Shown here: piece by piece, positions 9,351 to 17,491 of the stretch
Layout of the letters: the number at the start of each line of letters is the position of its first letter
Numbering within the stretch: the stretch's first letter is position 1
Assembly (NCBI GenBank): GCA_944324425.1
Contig: CALUWE010000004.1
Span: 62,001 to 126,000 of the forward strand
Length of the DNA stretch: 64,000 nt
Reading direction: 5' to 3'
DNA from: Candidatus Gastranaerophilales bacterium
GTDB lineage: Bacteria; Cyanobacteriota; Vampirovibrionia; Gastranaerophilales; Gastranaerophilaceae
The notes under the pieces: generated by a model
Told to the model about the DNA's origin: nothing
Databases searched by the model: none
Seen by the model: only the letters and a program-made list of their open reading frames with translations
Program-made: the position numbers and the translations under genes

Positions 9351-9386
9351 AATACCTGTTATGTGTTTTAGAAAGGTGGACAAAAG

Positions 9387-9659
9387 ATGAACAAAGAAGA
9401 ATTAGTAAAGGAAATTGCGGAAAAAGCTAAACTTTCACAAAAATCAACAGGTGAAATTGTTGGCGCTGTTTTAGAAACAATTCAAAAAACAGTTTCTAAA
9501 GGCAAAAAAGTTACATTAGTTGGTTTCGGCTCATTTGAAGCACGCAAAAGAGCAGCAAGAACAGGCCGCAACCCTCAAACAGGCAAAGAAATTAAAATTG
9601 CCGCAAAAACAGTTCCTGCATTTTCAGCAGGCAAAAAATTTAAAGAACTTGTTAAATAG
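9387..9659 (+). CDS. hup: HU family DNA-binding protein
   Basis: The 90-residue protein matches HU from end to end: MNKEELVKEIAEKAKLSQK, the GFGSFE turn, and the DNA-binding arm segment RTGRNPQTGKEIKI followed by PAFSAGKKFKELV. HU bends DNA and organises the nucleoid. AGAAAGGTGG provides a good ribosome site. It is a single gene with its own promoter and a clear terminator, as expected for an abundant protein. Confidence 0.98.
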   Translation: MNKEELVKEIAEKAKLSQKSTGEIVGAVLETIQKTVSKGKKVTLVGFGSFEARKRAARTGRNPQTGKEIKIAAKTVPAFSAGKKFKELVK

Positions 9660-9687
9660 TTTTTAAATTTTATTTTTGTTTTTCTAA

Positions 9688-9718
9688 AATACCCTGTCTT
9701 TATGGCAGGGTATTTATT
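9688..9718 (+). terminator. Rho-independent terminator after HU gene
   Basis: Stem AATACCCTG (9688-9696) pairs perfectly with CAGGGTATT (9706-9714), followed by a T-rich tail. Confidence 0.8.
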
Positions 9719-9800
9719 AATTTTTATAAATTTTTTTACATTTACATTATTTTGGAATACCATGTGAGTTAGGTTGCTTTTTTAAGAATTCAGGGGACGG

Positions 9801-10277
9801 ATGTTTAAAAAACTTTATTGCATTGCCTTATCGGTATTTCTCGCAACGCCTGTTTTTGCGGTTGTTGCAACAAATGGCGCCAACAATGATTGTGTTGATT
9901 TTAATAATATGAAAAAACTTTGGTGTACGGTTGATTACAAACACTGGGCAATAAGCTACACCGATTCCATTAACTATGACGAAGTTAATTTTTATTTATA
10001 TTTAGACGAACCTCACAAAAAAATATATAATGAAAACAAGGAAGAAATGGCGGAAGTTGTTTCTTACGACGACAAAGAAATTAAATTTGTAAATAAGTAT
10101 CACGCAAACAAAAGAACTTATGTTGAAAATTATACCTTAGACAGGTATACAGGAAGAGCCAAAGGCGAAGGGACGATTCGTCATGATTACGGCGGATGGG
10201 CGTCTTTGACTTATGAAAACAGAAATTTTTATGCCAAAGGTCAATGTGCCGTTATGGATGAAATGAAAAAGTTTTAA
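9801..10277 (+). CDS. Secreted protein of unknown function
   Basis: A 158-residue protein with an N-terminal signal peptide (MFKKLYCIALSVFLATPVFA, cleavage probably after VFA). The mature part has few Cys (CVDF, WCTV, QCAV) and many Tyr and Asn residues, suggesting a beta-rich small exported protein. GGGGAC lies just before the ATG. It sits 30 bases before a membrane protein gene on the same strand. I recognise no family. Confidence 0.75.
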   Translation: MFKKLYCIALSVFLATPVFAVVATNGANNDCVDFNNMKKLWCTVDYKHWAISYTDSINYDEVNFYLYLDEPHKKIYNENKEEMAEVVSYDDKEIKFVNKYHANKRTYVENYTLDRYTGRAKGEGTIRHDYGGWASLTYENRNFYAKGQCAVMDEMKKF

Positions 10278-10307
10278 AATATAATACAGTTTGAGGAATT
10301 AAGTTTT

Positions 10308-10937
10308 ATGGAATTTATTAAAAAATTTTTCTCCAGGTTGGATTTTTCTTTTCAACCGGTTACAATTTTTCCCCTTTTGATTTTACTTTTAACCTATCCC
10401 GCTATGAAGTGGTTACCTATTGAATATTGTTATGAAAACCATTTAATTGAAAATTTCCAATTGGTGGTTTTGGGCGCCACAATGGTTATATGTTTAAAAG
10501 CAAAAACAGATAAGAAATTTTTTATTTCACTTTTTTTAGTTTGTATAATTTTATTTTTAAGGGAAATTAATTGCGGAAGAACAATCTTTTTCCCAGTTGA
10601 AGGCGTTGAAAATGCCTTTTATTCTTGGAAAGATATACCATACGGTTACCTTGCACACCCATTGTACGGGCTTTTTATGGCAGGATGCGGTTTATATTTT
10701 ATTTTAACAAAATCATATAAAGTTTTATTCAATTACTTAATAAATGCTAAACTTGCCGTTTGGAACTGGATATTTTTGTTTTTGGGAATAATTTTAGGCA
10801 CTTTGGGCGAAGAAATCAGCAATATGCCGCTGGAAGAGATGACAGAAACTTTATTCTATCTTTCTTTTATGGCATTAATTTATCTTCAGGGCCAAAACAA
10901 GGAATATATTAAACTGACGGAAAGTAAAAATGACTAA
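10308..10937 (+). CDS. Multi-pass inner-membrane protein of unknown function
   Basis: A 209-residue protein with about five or six hydrophobic segments (around residues 17-38, 46-62, 70-86, 115-132, 148-165, 178-194). The conserved-looking FLREINCGR and LGEEISNM segments place charged residues beside membrane helices, as in some enzymes or transporters. Its end overlaps the TcdA gene by 8 bases, so the two are probably translated together. No named family is recognised with confidence. Confidence 0.75.
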   Translation: MEFIKKFFSRLDFSFQPVTIFPLLILLLTYPAMKWLPIEYCYENHLIENFQLVVLGATMVICLKAKTDKKFFISLFLVCIILFLREINCGRTIFFPVEGVENAFYSWKDIPYGYLAHPLYGLFMAGCGLYFILTKSYKVLFNYLINAKLAVWNWIFLFLGIILGTLGEEISNMPLEEMTETLFYLSFMALIYLQGQNKEYIKLTESKND

Positions 10938-11637
10938 TTGGCTTCAAAGAGAAGAGCTTTTAATCGGATACAAAAACATTGAAAAATTAAAAAATTCAAA
11001 AGTTATAGTCTTTGGGCTTGGCGGTGTCGGCGGATATACGGCAGAAGCGCTTGTCAGAGCCGGAATCGGAGAAATTTCATTGGTTGATAACGACACAATT
11101 AATGAAACCAACATAAACAGGCAAATTTTTGCAACAACAAAAACCGTTAACCGGTTAAAAGTTGAAGCCGCAAAAGAAAGATTAGTTGAAATTAACCCGA
11201 ATTTAGAAGTTGAAACTTATAACTTATTTTTTAACAAAGAAAATTCAAACAGCATTGATTTTTCAAAGTATGACTATATAGTTGATGCCATAGATACGGT
11301 TTCAAGCAAAATTGAGCTTATAGTTTGTGCTAAAAACAGCAATACCAAAATAATTTCATCCATGGGAACGGGCAACAAATTAAACCCATTGGATTTTTTG
11401 GTTTCTGATATTTCAAAAACTTCCGTTTGCCCTTTAGCAAGAGTGATGAGACAGGAATTAAAGAAAAGAAATATTGAAAAATTAAAGGTGGTTTATTCCA
11501 AAGAAACCCCTAAAAAACCTTTTGAAAATTTATTTAATGAACAAAATAAACAAATTCCATCAAGCATATCGTTTGTTCCGCCAATTGCAGGGCTTATTAT
11601 GGCATCTGAAATTGTTAAAGATATTTTAGAATTTTAA
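10930..11637 (+). CDS. tcdA: ThiF/TcdA-family tRNA threonylcarbamoyladenosine dehydratase
   Basis: The 235-residue protein has the E1-like adenylating fold: QREELLIGYKNIEKLKNSKV, nucleotide loop FGLGGVGGYTAEAL (28-41), VDNDTINETNINRQIFA, and DYIVDAIDTVSSKIELI. This pattern and size match TcdA (CsdL/YgdL), which closes the threonylcarbamoyl group of t6A37 in tRNA into a cyclic form. It starts within the end of the upstream membrane protein gene and ends four bases into the convergent O-antigen ligase-like gene. MoeB/ThiF are alternatives but usually have Cys4 zinc sites. Confidence 0.88.
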   Translation: MTNWLQREELLIGYKNIEKLKNSKVIVFGLGGVGGYTAEALVRAGIGEISLVDNDTINETNINRQIFATTKTVNRLKVEAAKERLVEINPNLEVETYNLFFNKENSNSIDFSKYDYIVDAIDTVSSKIELIVCAKNSNTKIISSMGTGNKLNPLDFLVSDISKTSVCPLARVMRQELKKRNIEKLKVVYSKETPKKPFENLFNEQNKQIPSSISFVPPIAGLIMASEIVKDILEF

Positions 11638-13043
11638 GTTGTTTTTATTTTTTTTATAAAATTAAAAATTGTTTTGCCCTGAAGGCGTGATTTTTTAAGG
11701 CGCCCTCTTTTAATTACAATAGAGTGGAAAATTGCAACGCTCACCCAAAACAAAATTTGAATTTGGGGCCTGAAAAATACGGTATCAAAAAACCCGTGGG
11801 CCATTGTTGCCATTATGGTTAAAAGAGTTGAAAAAACAAGAATTTTATGAACAGGGTGTGCGCCGTCAAAATTTAAATATTTTATTATTCGATAAATTAT
11901 GACAAGCAAAAATACAACAAATGAAACAAGAGCAAAAATTCCCGATTCAACCGCAATTTCCAAGGGAACAGAATATGCCCCAAGGGCATCAAACCCTGTT
12001 TTCATATAAAGGCCGTAGATTTCTCTAAAATTTTTATTGCCGACACCGATTCCTAAAAATTTATTATCTAAAAACATTTGGTAACAAGCTTCATAAACAT
12101 TCATTCTGAATGAAATTGAAGAATCTTTTCTTAATGTAAAAATAGATAAAATTCTTTGAGTTATTGAAGGAACAAAAAGAATAATGCCCAATAAAAAGGC
12201 AACAAAACCGGATAGCATTAATTTATATTTTGTTTTTATTTGCCTAAAGCTGCCGAATTTCTTTTTAAGGATAAACAGCACCGCAACAAACAAAACCAAA
12301 ATAAAGGCAAAAAGCCCCAAATATGCGCCCCTGCACCCTGTTGCAAAAATTGCCAAAAAGGTTAAAAGAAAGGCAGCCGATCCTGTTAAAATTAATTTTT
12401 TGTCTTTATTAAAAACAGCAATTCCTATAAATGCAAAAACGTATGAAATTCCCGCGATTAAATAACCCGCCAAAAGGTTTGGGTTAAATGGCTGCAAAGT
12501 GCCATAGGCCCTTGATATTACCTGTGTGGGGTCAGAAACGTTTGTTGTATCTTGCCAAGTTGCAATTGCTTCAATATGAGAAAGGTTTTGCACGATTGCG
12601 ATAATGCTTTCAACTCCCATTATTCCCGTTACTAAAAAAACTGTCGGAACAATTTTTTTTCTGTTTTCGGATAAAAAGTAAACGGAGGCAAAATAAAAAG
12701 CAATGTATACAAAGGTTTTTAAAATGCCCTTCAAGCTTAATATAAAATAGCTTGAGCCCATAAGAGAAATTATCACAATTAAAAGATAAAAAATTAAAAT
12801 TTTATTTATAAGCGAAAGTTCAGCCGTTTCGCCGGTTTTTACAAACGCTTTAAAAAGGCACCCGAAAGCAAACACAAGAGCTAAAAGCCCGATTACACCG
12901 GTTGGCATAAAAGCGGTTGATATTATTGTTGCAATTAAAAGAGCAAACAAAATTTCGTCAATATTATTAAACAACAAGCTGTCTTTCAATATTGAAGCCA
13001 ATTTTGTTTTTTGAAAACGAGCCAGAATTGCATTAATGAACAT
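11634..13043 (-). CDS. O-antigen ligase-like polytopic membrane protein
   Basis: A 469-residue protein with around twelve hydrophobic segments and a long periplasmic loop with the Wzy_C-like pattern (ATGCRGAYLGL and, later, FLGIGVGNKNFREIYG). This is the O-antigen ligase/polymerase superfamily (WaaL, Wzy and relatives), which joins undecaprenyl-linked glycans to acceptors. It overlaps the DUF4330 gene by 11 bases, downstream of hldA, supporting an envelope glycan role. Ligase and polymerase cannot be separated from sequence alone. Confidence 0.8.
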   Translation of the reverse strand: MFINAILARFQKTKLASILKDSLLFNNIDEILFALLIATIISTAFMPTGVIGLLALVFAFGCLFKAFVKTGETAELSLINKILIFYLLIVIISLMGSSYFILSLKGILKTFVYIAFYFASVYFLSENRKKIVPTVFLVTGIMGVESIIAIVQNLSHIEAIATWQDTTNVSDPTQVISRAYGTLQPFNPNLLAGYLIAGISYVFAFIGIAVFNKDKKLILTGSAAFLLTFLAIFATGCRGAYLGLFAFILVLFVAVLFILKKKFGSFRQIKTKYKLMLSGFVAFLLGIILFVPSITQRILSIFTLRKDSSISFRMNVYEACYQMFLDNKFLGIGVGNKNFREIYGLYMKTGFDALGAYSVPLEIAVESGIFALVSFVVFLLVIIYRIIKYLNFDGAHPVHKILVFSTLLTIMATMAHGFFDTVFFRPQIQILFWVSVAIFHSIVIKRGRLKKSRLQGKTIFNFIKKIKTT

Positions 13044-13596
13044 CTTGGTTTTTATTTACCTCAGCGTCCAATTCGTTATTTATAGTGTTTTCATCAACCG
13101 ATTGAAGGTAAGTAATATTTGAAACAACACCGTTCAGCTTATAATCAAGCCCTTCCAATGTAACGGGCAAACCTATTTTAATTTTATTTCCGCCGACAAC
13201 TGCGCCGTCTTTGGTAATTTTTGCATTATCTTCAACGGTAACAAGAAAATCATAATTAAACGGAGATGTTATATCCTCAACAACTTGATATTTTGAACCG
13301 GCAGCAGGAAGCATGATTTTTTTTCTTTCATAGCTTGTTGATTTAATTTTTAACTTTGTATAAGGAACGTTTCTGATTGTTATAAAGGTTTCATCGCCTT
13401 CCTTGAACGGCGAATTTTTGCTTGTTACAACAACACCTCTGAAATAAACTTCAATTTCAACTTTTGCATCAGCTACAATTTGTTTTGAAGAAGTCATTCT
13501 TTTACCGGTGCTTGTTGCAAAAAACACCATAATTGCAGCCAATATAAGAACAATAACGACTATATCAAAAGGTCTTAATTTTTTTAAGAAATCCAT
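13033..13596 (-). CDS. DUF4330 membrane-anchored protein
   Basis: The 187-residue protein begins MDFLKKLRPFDIVVIVLILA, with a single N-terminal membrane helix, followed by a beta-rich domain with KVEIEVYFRGVV and FNYDFLVTVEDNA. This arrangement matches DUF4330, known in Cyanobacteria and Firmicutes next to surface polysaccharide genes; its biochemical role is unknown. It lies 3 bases after hldA and overlaps the O-antigen ligase-like gene, forming one operon. Confidence 0.8.
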   Translation of the reverse strand: MDFLKKLRPFDIVVIVLILAAIMVFFATSTGKRMTSSKQIVADAKVEIEVYFRGVVVTSKNSPFKEGDETFITIRNVPYTKLKIKSTSYERKKIMLPAAGSKYQVVEDITSPFNYDFLVTVEDNAKITKDGAVVGGNKIKIGLPVTLEGLDYKLNGVVSNITYLQSVDENTINNELDAEVNKNQDVH

Positions 13597-13599
13597 AAA

Positions 13600-14607
13600 T
13601 TAATTCTCCTTGAGATTTTTTAATTCAAACTCTATTTCATCAATATTTGTTGTATGGCATCCAAAATGCCTGATAACAATGCTTGCGGCAGTGTTGCCTA
13701 TGATTGCAGCTTCTTTTGCGCTAAAACCTGCGCAAAGCGCCAAAGTGAAAGCTGCAACAACCGTATCGCCCGCGCCCGTTACATCAAAAACTTCTTTTTT
13801 GTTGAAAGCGGGAATTTTTTCCATTTCTTTGTTTTTCTCAAAAACAGCCATGCCGTTTTCGCCCCTTGTAATTAAAAGGGTATCTAAATCTAATTTTTCT
13901 ATAAGTTCCAGCCCTGCTTCGTTTAAGCTTTTGTCATCTTTAATAAATTTTGAGATAAATTTTTCGGTATCCGGCTGATTCGGGGTGATTGCGGTTACTC
14001 CTTTATATTTTTCCATTTCTTTTTGAATATCCGCAACAATAATTTTATTTAATTTTTTAGCTTCTTCAATTGCCGCTGTTATAACATTTTGCGTTAAACA
14101 ACCAAGGTGGTAATCGGATAAAATAACACCATCATACATCGGCATTGCTTTTTTAATGTTTTCAATTATTTTTTGCTCAACTTCACCTGTTACGGGAGTT
14201 TTTGTTTGCCTGTCTATTCTTACAATTTGCTGAGTAACGCTTTGAGAGCATGACCCTGAAATTCTTGTTTTTGTGGTTGTTTTCCTTTTTTCATCAACCA
14301 CCATAAAATCAGTGTTGATTTTAGCTTCATTTAGAGTGTTAATTAAAACTTTGCCGTAATAATCATCCCCTAAAACCCCAATTGCGCCAACTTTGCCCAA
14401 ATTTAAAGATGAGATGTTATTGGCAGCATTGGAAGCTGTGCCCAAAATTATTTTGGTTTCCGTATGTTCCAAAATTAAAACGGGGGCTTCTCTTGAAATT
14501 CTTTCCGTTTGGCCAAATACCATTTCATCTATGGCAAAATCCCCAATGACAAGGATTTTAGGCTCTTTTAGCTTATATAAATTATCCAGTATTTTTTTCT
14601 TATCCAT
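13600..14607 (-). CDS. hldA: D-glycero-beta-D-manno-heptose-7-phosphate kinase
   Basis: A PfkB/ribokinase-fold protein of 335 residues. KEPKILVIGDFAIDEMVFG, the loop GTASNAANNISSLNLG, the DYHLG segment and the C-terminal anion-hole motif DVTGAGDTVVAAF match the N-terminal kinase half of HldE (RfaE1). It phosphorylates heptose-7-phosphate for ADP-heptose synthesis. The C-terminal adenylyltransferase half is absent, so a separate HldC-type protein is expected elsewhere. A TAAAAT box lies 9 bases before the ATG, with no strong ribosome site. Confidence 0.88.
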   Translation of the reverse strand: MDKKKILDNLYKLKEPKILVIGDFAIDEMVFGQTERISREAPVLILEHTETKIILGTASNAANNISSLNLGKVGAIGVLGDDYYGKVLINTLNEAKINTDFMVVDEKRKTTTKTRISGSCSQSVTQQIVRIDRQTKTPVTGEVEQKIIENIKKAMPMYDGVILSDYHLGCLTQNVITAAIEEAKKLNKIIVADIQKEMEKYKGVTAITPNQPDTEKFISKFIKDDKSLNEAGLELIEKLDLDTLLITRGENGMAVFEKNKEMEKIPAFNKKEVFDVTGAGDTVVAAFTLALCAGFSAKEAAIIGNTAASIVIRHFGCHTTNIDEIEFELKNLKEN

Positions 14608-14718
14608 TATGGTTAAATTTTAACACAAAATAAAAAATAATTTTAAACTTGACAATAAAATTTGATTAGATAATATTATTGAAGGTTGATGTTGAAGCTG
14701 AAGCTGAAAATATTAATC
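14608..14718. other. Intergenic region upstream of hldA
   Basis: AT-rich region holding the presumed hldA promoter (TAAAAT at 14617-14622 on the minus strand). No gene is seen. It is followed by the tandem repeat block that reaches tRNA-Val. Confidence 0.5.
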
Positions 14719-14996
14719 TGGTTGGGCGTTTAGCCCAGCTGTTTGAAAAGCGTTTAAGCTTTTCAAAAAAATAAAGTCTCCCGAAGGGAGGCGCGGTGAA
14801 AATTGAATATGATTGAGGGCATGAATGCTCAGCTGCTTGAAAAGCGTTTAAGCTTTTCAAAAAATAAAGTCTCCCGAAGGGAGGCGCGGTGAAAATTGAA
14901 TATGATTGAGGGCATGAATGCTCAGCTGCTTGAAAAGCGTTTAAGCTTTTCAAAAAATAAAGTCTCCCGAAGGGAGGCGCGGTGAAAATTGAATAT
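14719..14996 (+). repeat. Three tandem ~93-base repeats carrying a tRNA 5' fragment
   Basis: The segment GATTGAGGGC recurs at 14811, 14904 and 14997, exactly 93 bases apart, with a diverged first copy from about 14719. Each unit holds a piece resembling the first 25 bases of the adjacent tRNA-Val (compare CTCAGCTG), a hairpin TTGAAAAGC-GTTTAA-GCTTTTCAA and a second hairpin TCTCCC-GAA-GGGAGG. The last unit runs straight into the complete tRNA. Open frames across the block simply repeat the same peptide and are not believed to be genes. Confidence 0.85.
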
Positions 14997-15002
14997 GATT
15001 GA

Positions 15003-15078
15003 GGGCGTTTAGCTCAGCTGGTAGAGCGTCTCCCTTACAAGGAGAGGGTCGGGGGTTCGAATCCCTCAACGCCCACCA
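15003..15078 (+). tRNA. tRNA-Val (anticodon TAC), CCA encoded
   Basis: A full cloverleaf: acceptor GGGCGTT (15003-15009) pairs with AACGCCC (15068-15074); D arm GCTC...GAGC; anticodon stem TCTCC/GGAGA with loop CTTACAA (anticodon TAC, Val); T arm with TTCGAAT; then discriminator A and an encoded CCA. It follows three tandem partial copies of its own 5' end and is followed by a terminator. Confidence 0.97.
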
Positions 15079-15082
15079 TTTA

Positions 15083-15112
15083 AAACCACTCGATAAATGA
15101 GTGGTTTTTTAT
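15083..15112 (+). terminator. Terminator after tRNA-Val
   Basis: AAACCACTC (15083-15091) pairs with GAGTGGTTT (15099-15107), then T run. Confidence 0.8.
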
Positions 15113-15476
15113 TGGCGTTTCGGTCTTCTTCACCCCAAGGGGTTCTCCCCTCTCCTCATAATAGGTTTCTGGGATAATATGTTTCTGGGACATTGAGACG
15201 GGGAATTTTTAATAAAAAATCAAACACACAGCCGATTTGAGGCTGTTTTTTAGTATTGAGATGTAGGGGATTTTTCTTGCACTCATCTACTCAATTTTTG
15301 CACTCTTTTGCACTCCATTTGCAAAATTTTAAAACCACATTAGGCTCAAATCGCCTTGGTGTTTGAAGTTAAACCCAGTGCAATAAAGTGCAAAAAAGTG
15401 CAATTTTATTTTTACTTGTAAATTGAGATACACCAAATTATCAATAAGATTTGGAATTTACGCAATATTTTTTTAA
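15113..15476. other. Gene-free region between tRNA-Val and the small gene at 15477
   Basis: No convincing gene. It contains the TTGCACT array (15277-15403) and otherwise low-complexity AT-rich DNA. The position just downstream of a tRNA is typical for integrated or decayed elements, but no integrase or clear att duplication is visible. Confidence 0.5.
15277..15403. repeat. Array of six TTGCACT motifs, three in each orientation
   Basis: TTGCACT occurs at 15277, 15298 and 15308; its complement AGTGCAA occurs at 15377, 15387 and 15397. The inverted group is spaced exactly 10 bases apart and two of the direct group are also 10 apart, close to one helical turn. The whole forms a large inverted arrangement around about 60 bases. 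It resembles a multi-site operator or iterons. Confidence 0.7.
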
Positions 15477-15854
15477 TTAAATTCGTCCTACGTATGTTAA
15501 ACTTGTCATTTTACCTATAACAAAATTATTCTTTGATTTTTCTTCAAACGAAACAAAATTTCCCTTGTCTGTAAATTCTTTTAAAAATGTAAAAAATTCA
15601 ACTTCATTATCAACATTATTTGTTTCTATATATTTTTGCAAAGGCATTCCTGGAAATTTGTTATCTGTAAAATTATATGTATTAATATTAAATTTGAAAT
15701 CTTCACAAATAGTTAAAATATCTTTCAGTTTTAGTTTTTGATTTTTTTTATTAACAAGGTTTAAATCATTTAAAAAATTATTTAATTCCTCTGTGATATC
15801 CTCTGAATTTTCTGCTTTTTCAAGCATTTTTGCTAGTAATCTTAAATTATCCAT
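15477..15854 (-). CDS. Small uncharacterised protein in tRNA-adjacent patch
   Basis: A 125-residue, Lys/Asn-rich soluble protein starting MDNLRLLAKMLEKAENSEDI. An AAGAGGGA ribosome site lies before the ATG. No signal peptide, membrane segment or known motif is seen. Its AT-rich composition and location beside tRNA-Val, the TTGCACT array and gene remnants suggest an accessory gene, perhaps left from an integrated element; that is inference. The TTGCACT array lies beyond its 3' end, so it is not an obvious promoter operator for this gene. Confidence 0.65.
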   Translation of the reverse strand: MDNLRLLAKMLEKAENSEDITEELNNFLNDLNLVNKKNQKLKLKDILTICEDFKFNINTYNFTDNKFPGMPLQKYIETNNVDNEVEFFTFLKEFTDKGNFVSFEEKSKNNFVIGKMTSLTYVGRI

Positions 15855-16058
15855 ATTTTTCCCTCTTGTTAATTTTTTATTTTAGCAAAAATCTTTATAA
15901 TAGTATATTAGCCATATAGTTACTATTATTTTGCTATAATATTAACACTTGACTTCCGTCTCAAAACGAGTGATGAATGTGTTGCACAAAGCATTACAAG
16001 GATTTTGAGACGATGAAAACAACTTTAAACAATCAAATACATCTCTAGAGAAAGCAAA
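15855..16058. other. Gene-poor region with inverted repeats
   Basis: Holds a TATAAT at 15935-15940 (+ strand) and the inverted pair CGTCTCAAAA / TTTTGAGACG flanking about 36 bases. A short minus-strand frame overlaps but lacks a ribosome site or recognisable protein features, so I do not call it. Confidence 0.4.
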
Positions 16059-16318
16059 ATGAATATTCTTGCACAACTTGATAAAAATACGTTTCTCTAA
16101 ACAAATATAGCGAATGCTTGACAGGTAAAGAAGTTCAAAAAATTTATTACGTTCCAAAAGTTTCTTCCGATTTTAAAATAAATGAGTATACTTATTATGT
16201 ACTTGATACAAAAGAAAACAGAAGCTTTCACCCCGAATATTTCCCCTATTTTACAGGTATTGGAGTAAAAAACGATAAAAGCGCCATATTATATTATTAC
16301 ATTTTTCCTGCAGATTAA
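16059..16318 (+). pseudogene. Possible remnant of a small gene, frame-disrupted
   Basis: AGAGAAAG precedes an ATG at 16059 opening a frame MNILAQLDKNTFL that stops at 16100. A different frame then runs to 16318 with protein-like sequence (KYSECLTGKEVQKIYYVPK, ending SAILYYYIFPAD) but no good start of its own. The pattern suggests a small gene broken by a frameshift near 16090. It could also be an intact gene starting at TTG 16118. The terminator that follows supports a once-transcribed unit. Confidence 0.35.
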
Positions 16319-16330
16319 TTTTTCAGCTTA

Positions 16331-16362
16331 AAACCCGCCACAAGTTAAAATGGCGGGTTTTT
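16331..16362. terminator. Bidirectional terminator between the 16.3 kb remnant and recA
   Basis: AAACCCGCCA (16331-16340) pairs perfectly with TGGCGGGTTT (16351-16360); usable from both sides, with T run on + and A/T-rich flank on -. Confidence 0.8.
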
Positions 16363-16380
16363 GAATTGTTTTAATATTTT

Positions 16381-17439
16381 TTAAGCCTCTTCTTTAACTT
16401 CAACTTTGTTGGCATTTGCCAATTTTTCCCTTACTTTTTGTTCAATTTCTTTCAAAAGTTCAGGGTTTTCAGCTAAAAATTCTTTTGATTTATCTCTGCC
16501 TTGGCCCAATTTTTCATCGTTATAGCTAAACCATGCGCCTGCTTTTTTCACTATATCCATATTAACGGCAACATCTAAAATGTTTCCGATTGCGCAAATG
16601 CCTTTGCCGTAAACTATGTCAAATTCAGCTGTTCTAAAGGGCGGCGCCACTTTATTTTTAGCAACTTTAACTCTTACTCTGTTTCCAATATCTTCGCCGT
16701 CTTTATTTTTAACGGAATCAAATCTTCTGATATCCAAACGAACAGAAGCATAATATTTAAGGGCATTACCGCCTGTTGTGGTTTCGGGGTTACCGTACAT
16801 AACACCGATTTTTTGTCTTAATTGGTTGATAAAAATAACGGTTGTGTTGGTTTTGCCCACAATCGCAGTTAATTTTCTTAAGGCCTTACTCATAAGCCTT
16901 GCTTGAAGCCCCATTTGCTGTTCATCCATTGCTTTTTCAATTTCAGCTTTCGGAACAAGAGCGGCAACTGAATCTATAACAATAACATCAATAGCACCAC
17001 TTCTTACAAGTTCTTCCGCAATTTCTAAGGCTTGTTCGCCTGTGTCCGGTTGAGATATTAAAAGTTCATCAACATTAACGCCCAAATTTCTTGCATATTC
17101 AGGGTCAAGAGCATGCTCTGCATCTATAAAAGCTGCAATGCCGCCTCTTTTTTGGGCTTCTGCCACAATATGCTGAGCTAATGTTGTTTTACCGGATGAT
17201 TCGGGTCCATATATTTCAATAATTCTTCCCCTTGGAACTCCGCCAACACCAAGCGCTATATCGAGCGCCAAAGCACCTGTCGGAATGCAATCTACTTGAA
17301 CTGAGGGTCTGTCCCCCAATTTCATAATGGAGCCTTTTCCGTAATCTTTTTCAATTTTATCTAAAGCCATTTTTAAGGCTTTGTCTTTTCCTGCTTTTAT
17401 TTCATCTATTGCTTCTTTTGCTTTTGTTTCAGTTGCCAT
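16381..17439 (-). CDS. recA: Recombinase RecA
   Basis: At 352 residues it has the RecA core: GSIMKLGD, Walker A GPESSGKT (78-85), Walker [11 protein letters not shown], the L2 loop region [20 protein letters not shown], and the C-terminal domain ending in acidic residues. RecA drives strand exchange and the SOS response. AGAGGAAAG is the ribosome site. The promoter is shared in mirror image with kdsA. No clear SOS box was recognised by eye. Confidence 0.99.
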   Translation of the reverse strand: MATETKAKEAIDEIKAGKDKALKMALDKIEKDYGKGSIMKLGDRPSVQVDCIPTGALALDIALGVGGVPRGRIIEIYGPESSGKTTLAQHIVAEAQKRGGIAAFIDAEHALDPEYARNLGVNVDELLISQPDTGEQALEIAEELVRSGAIDVIVIDSVAALVPKAEIEKAMDEQQMGLQARLMSKALRKLTAIVGKTNTTVIFINQLRQKIGVMYGNPETTTGGNALKYYASVRLDIRRFDSVKNKDGEDIGNRVRVKVAKNKVAPPFRTAEFDIVYGKGICAIGNILDVAVNMDIVKKAGAWFSYNDEKLGQGRDKSKEFLAENPELLKEIEQKVREKLANANKVEVKEEA

Positions 17440-17455
17440 TTTAATTTCTTTCCTC

Positions 17456-17484
17456 TATACACAAATTTAAAAACATTATATAAT
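17456..17484. promoter_or_regulatory. Divergent recA/kdsA promoters sharing a palindromic -10
   Basis: ATTATATAAT (17475-17484) is a perfect palindrome giving TATAAT on both strands. For kdsA, TATACA (17456-17461) sits 17 bases upstream as -35, and the -10 ends 7 bases before the ATG. For recA the -10 is 35 bases before the start. Confidence 0.55.
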
Positions 17485-17491
17485 AAATTTT

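Noticed and set aside
14666-14953. Minus-strand open frame with a duplicated peptide across the tRNA-side repeats
   Set aside because: It is a translation of the 93-base tandem units; no ribosome site and no protein-like composition.
15855-16100. Integron attC-like site
   Set aside because: Inverted repeats lack the conserved RYYYAAC/GTTRRRY core and no integrase is present.
15942-16157. Minus-strand 71-residue frame
   Set aside because: No ribosome site, unlikely composition and overlap with inverted repeats and the remnant gene.
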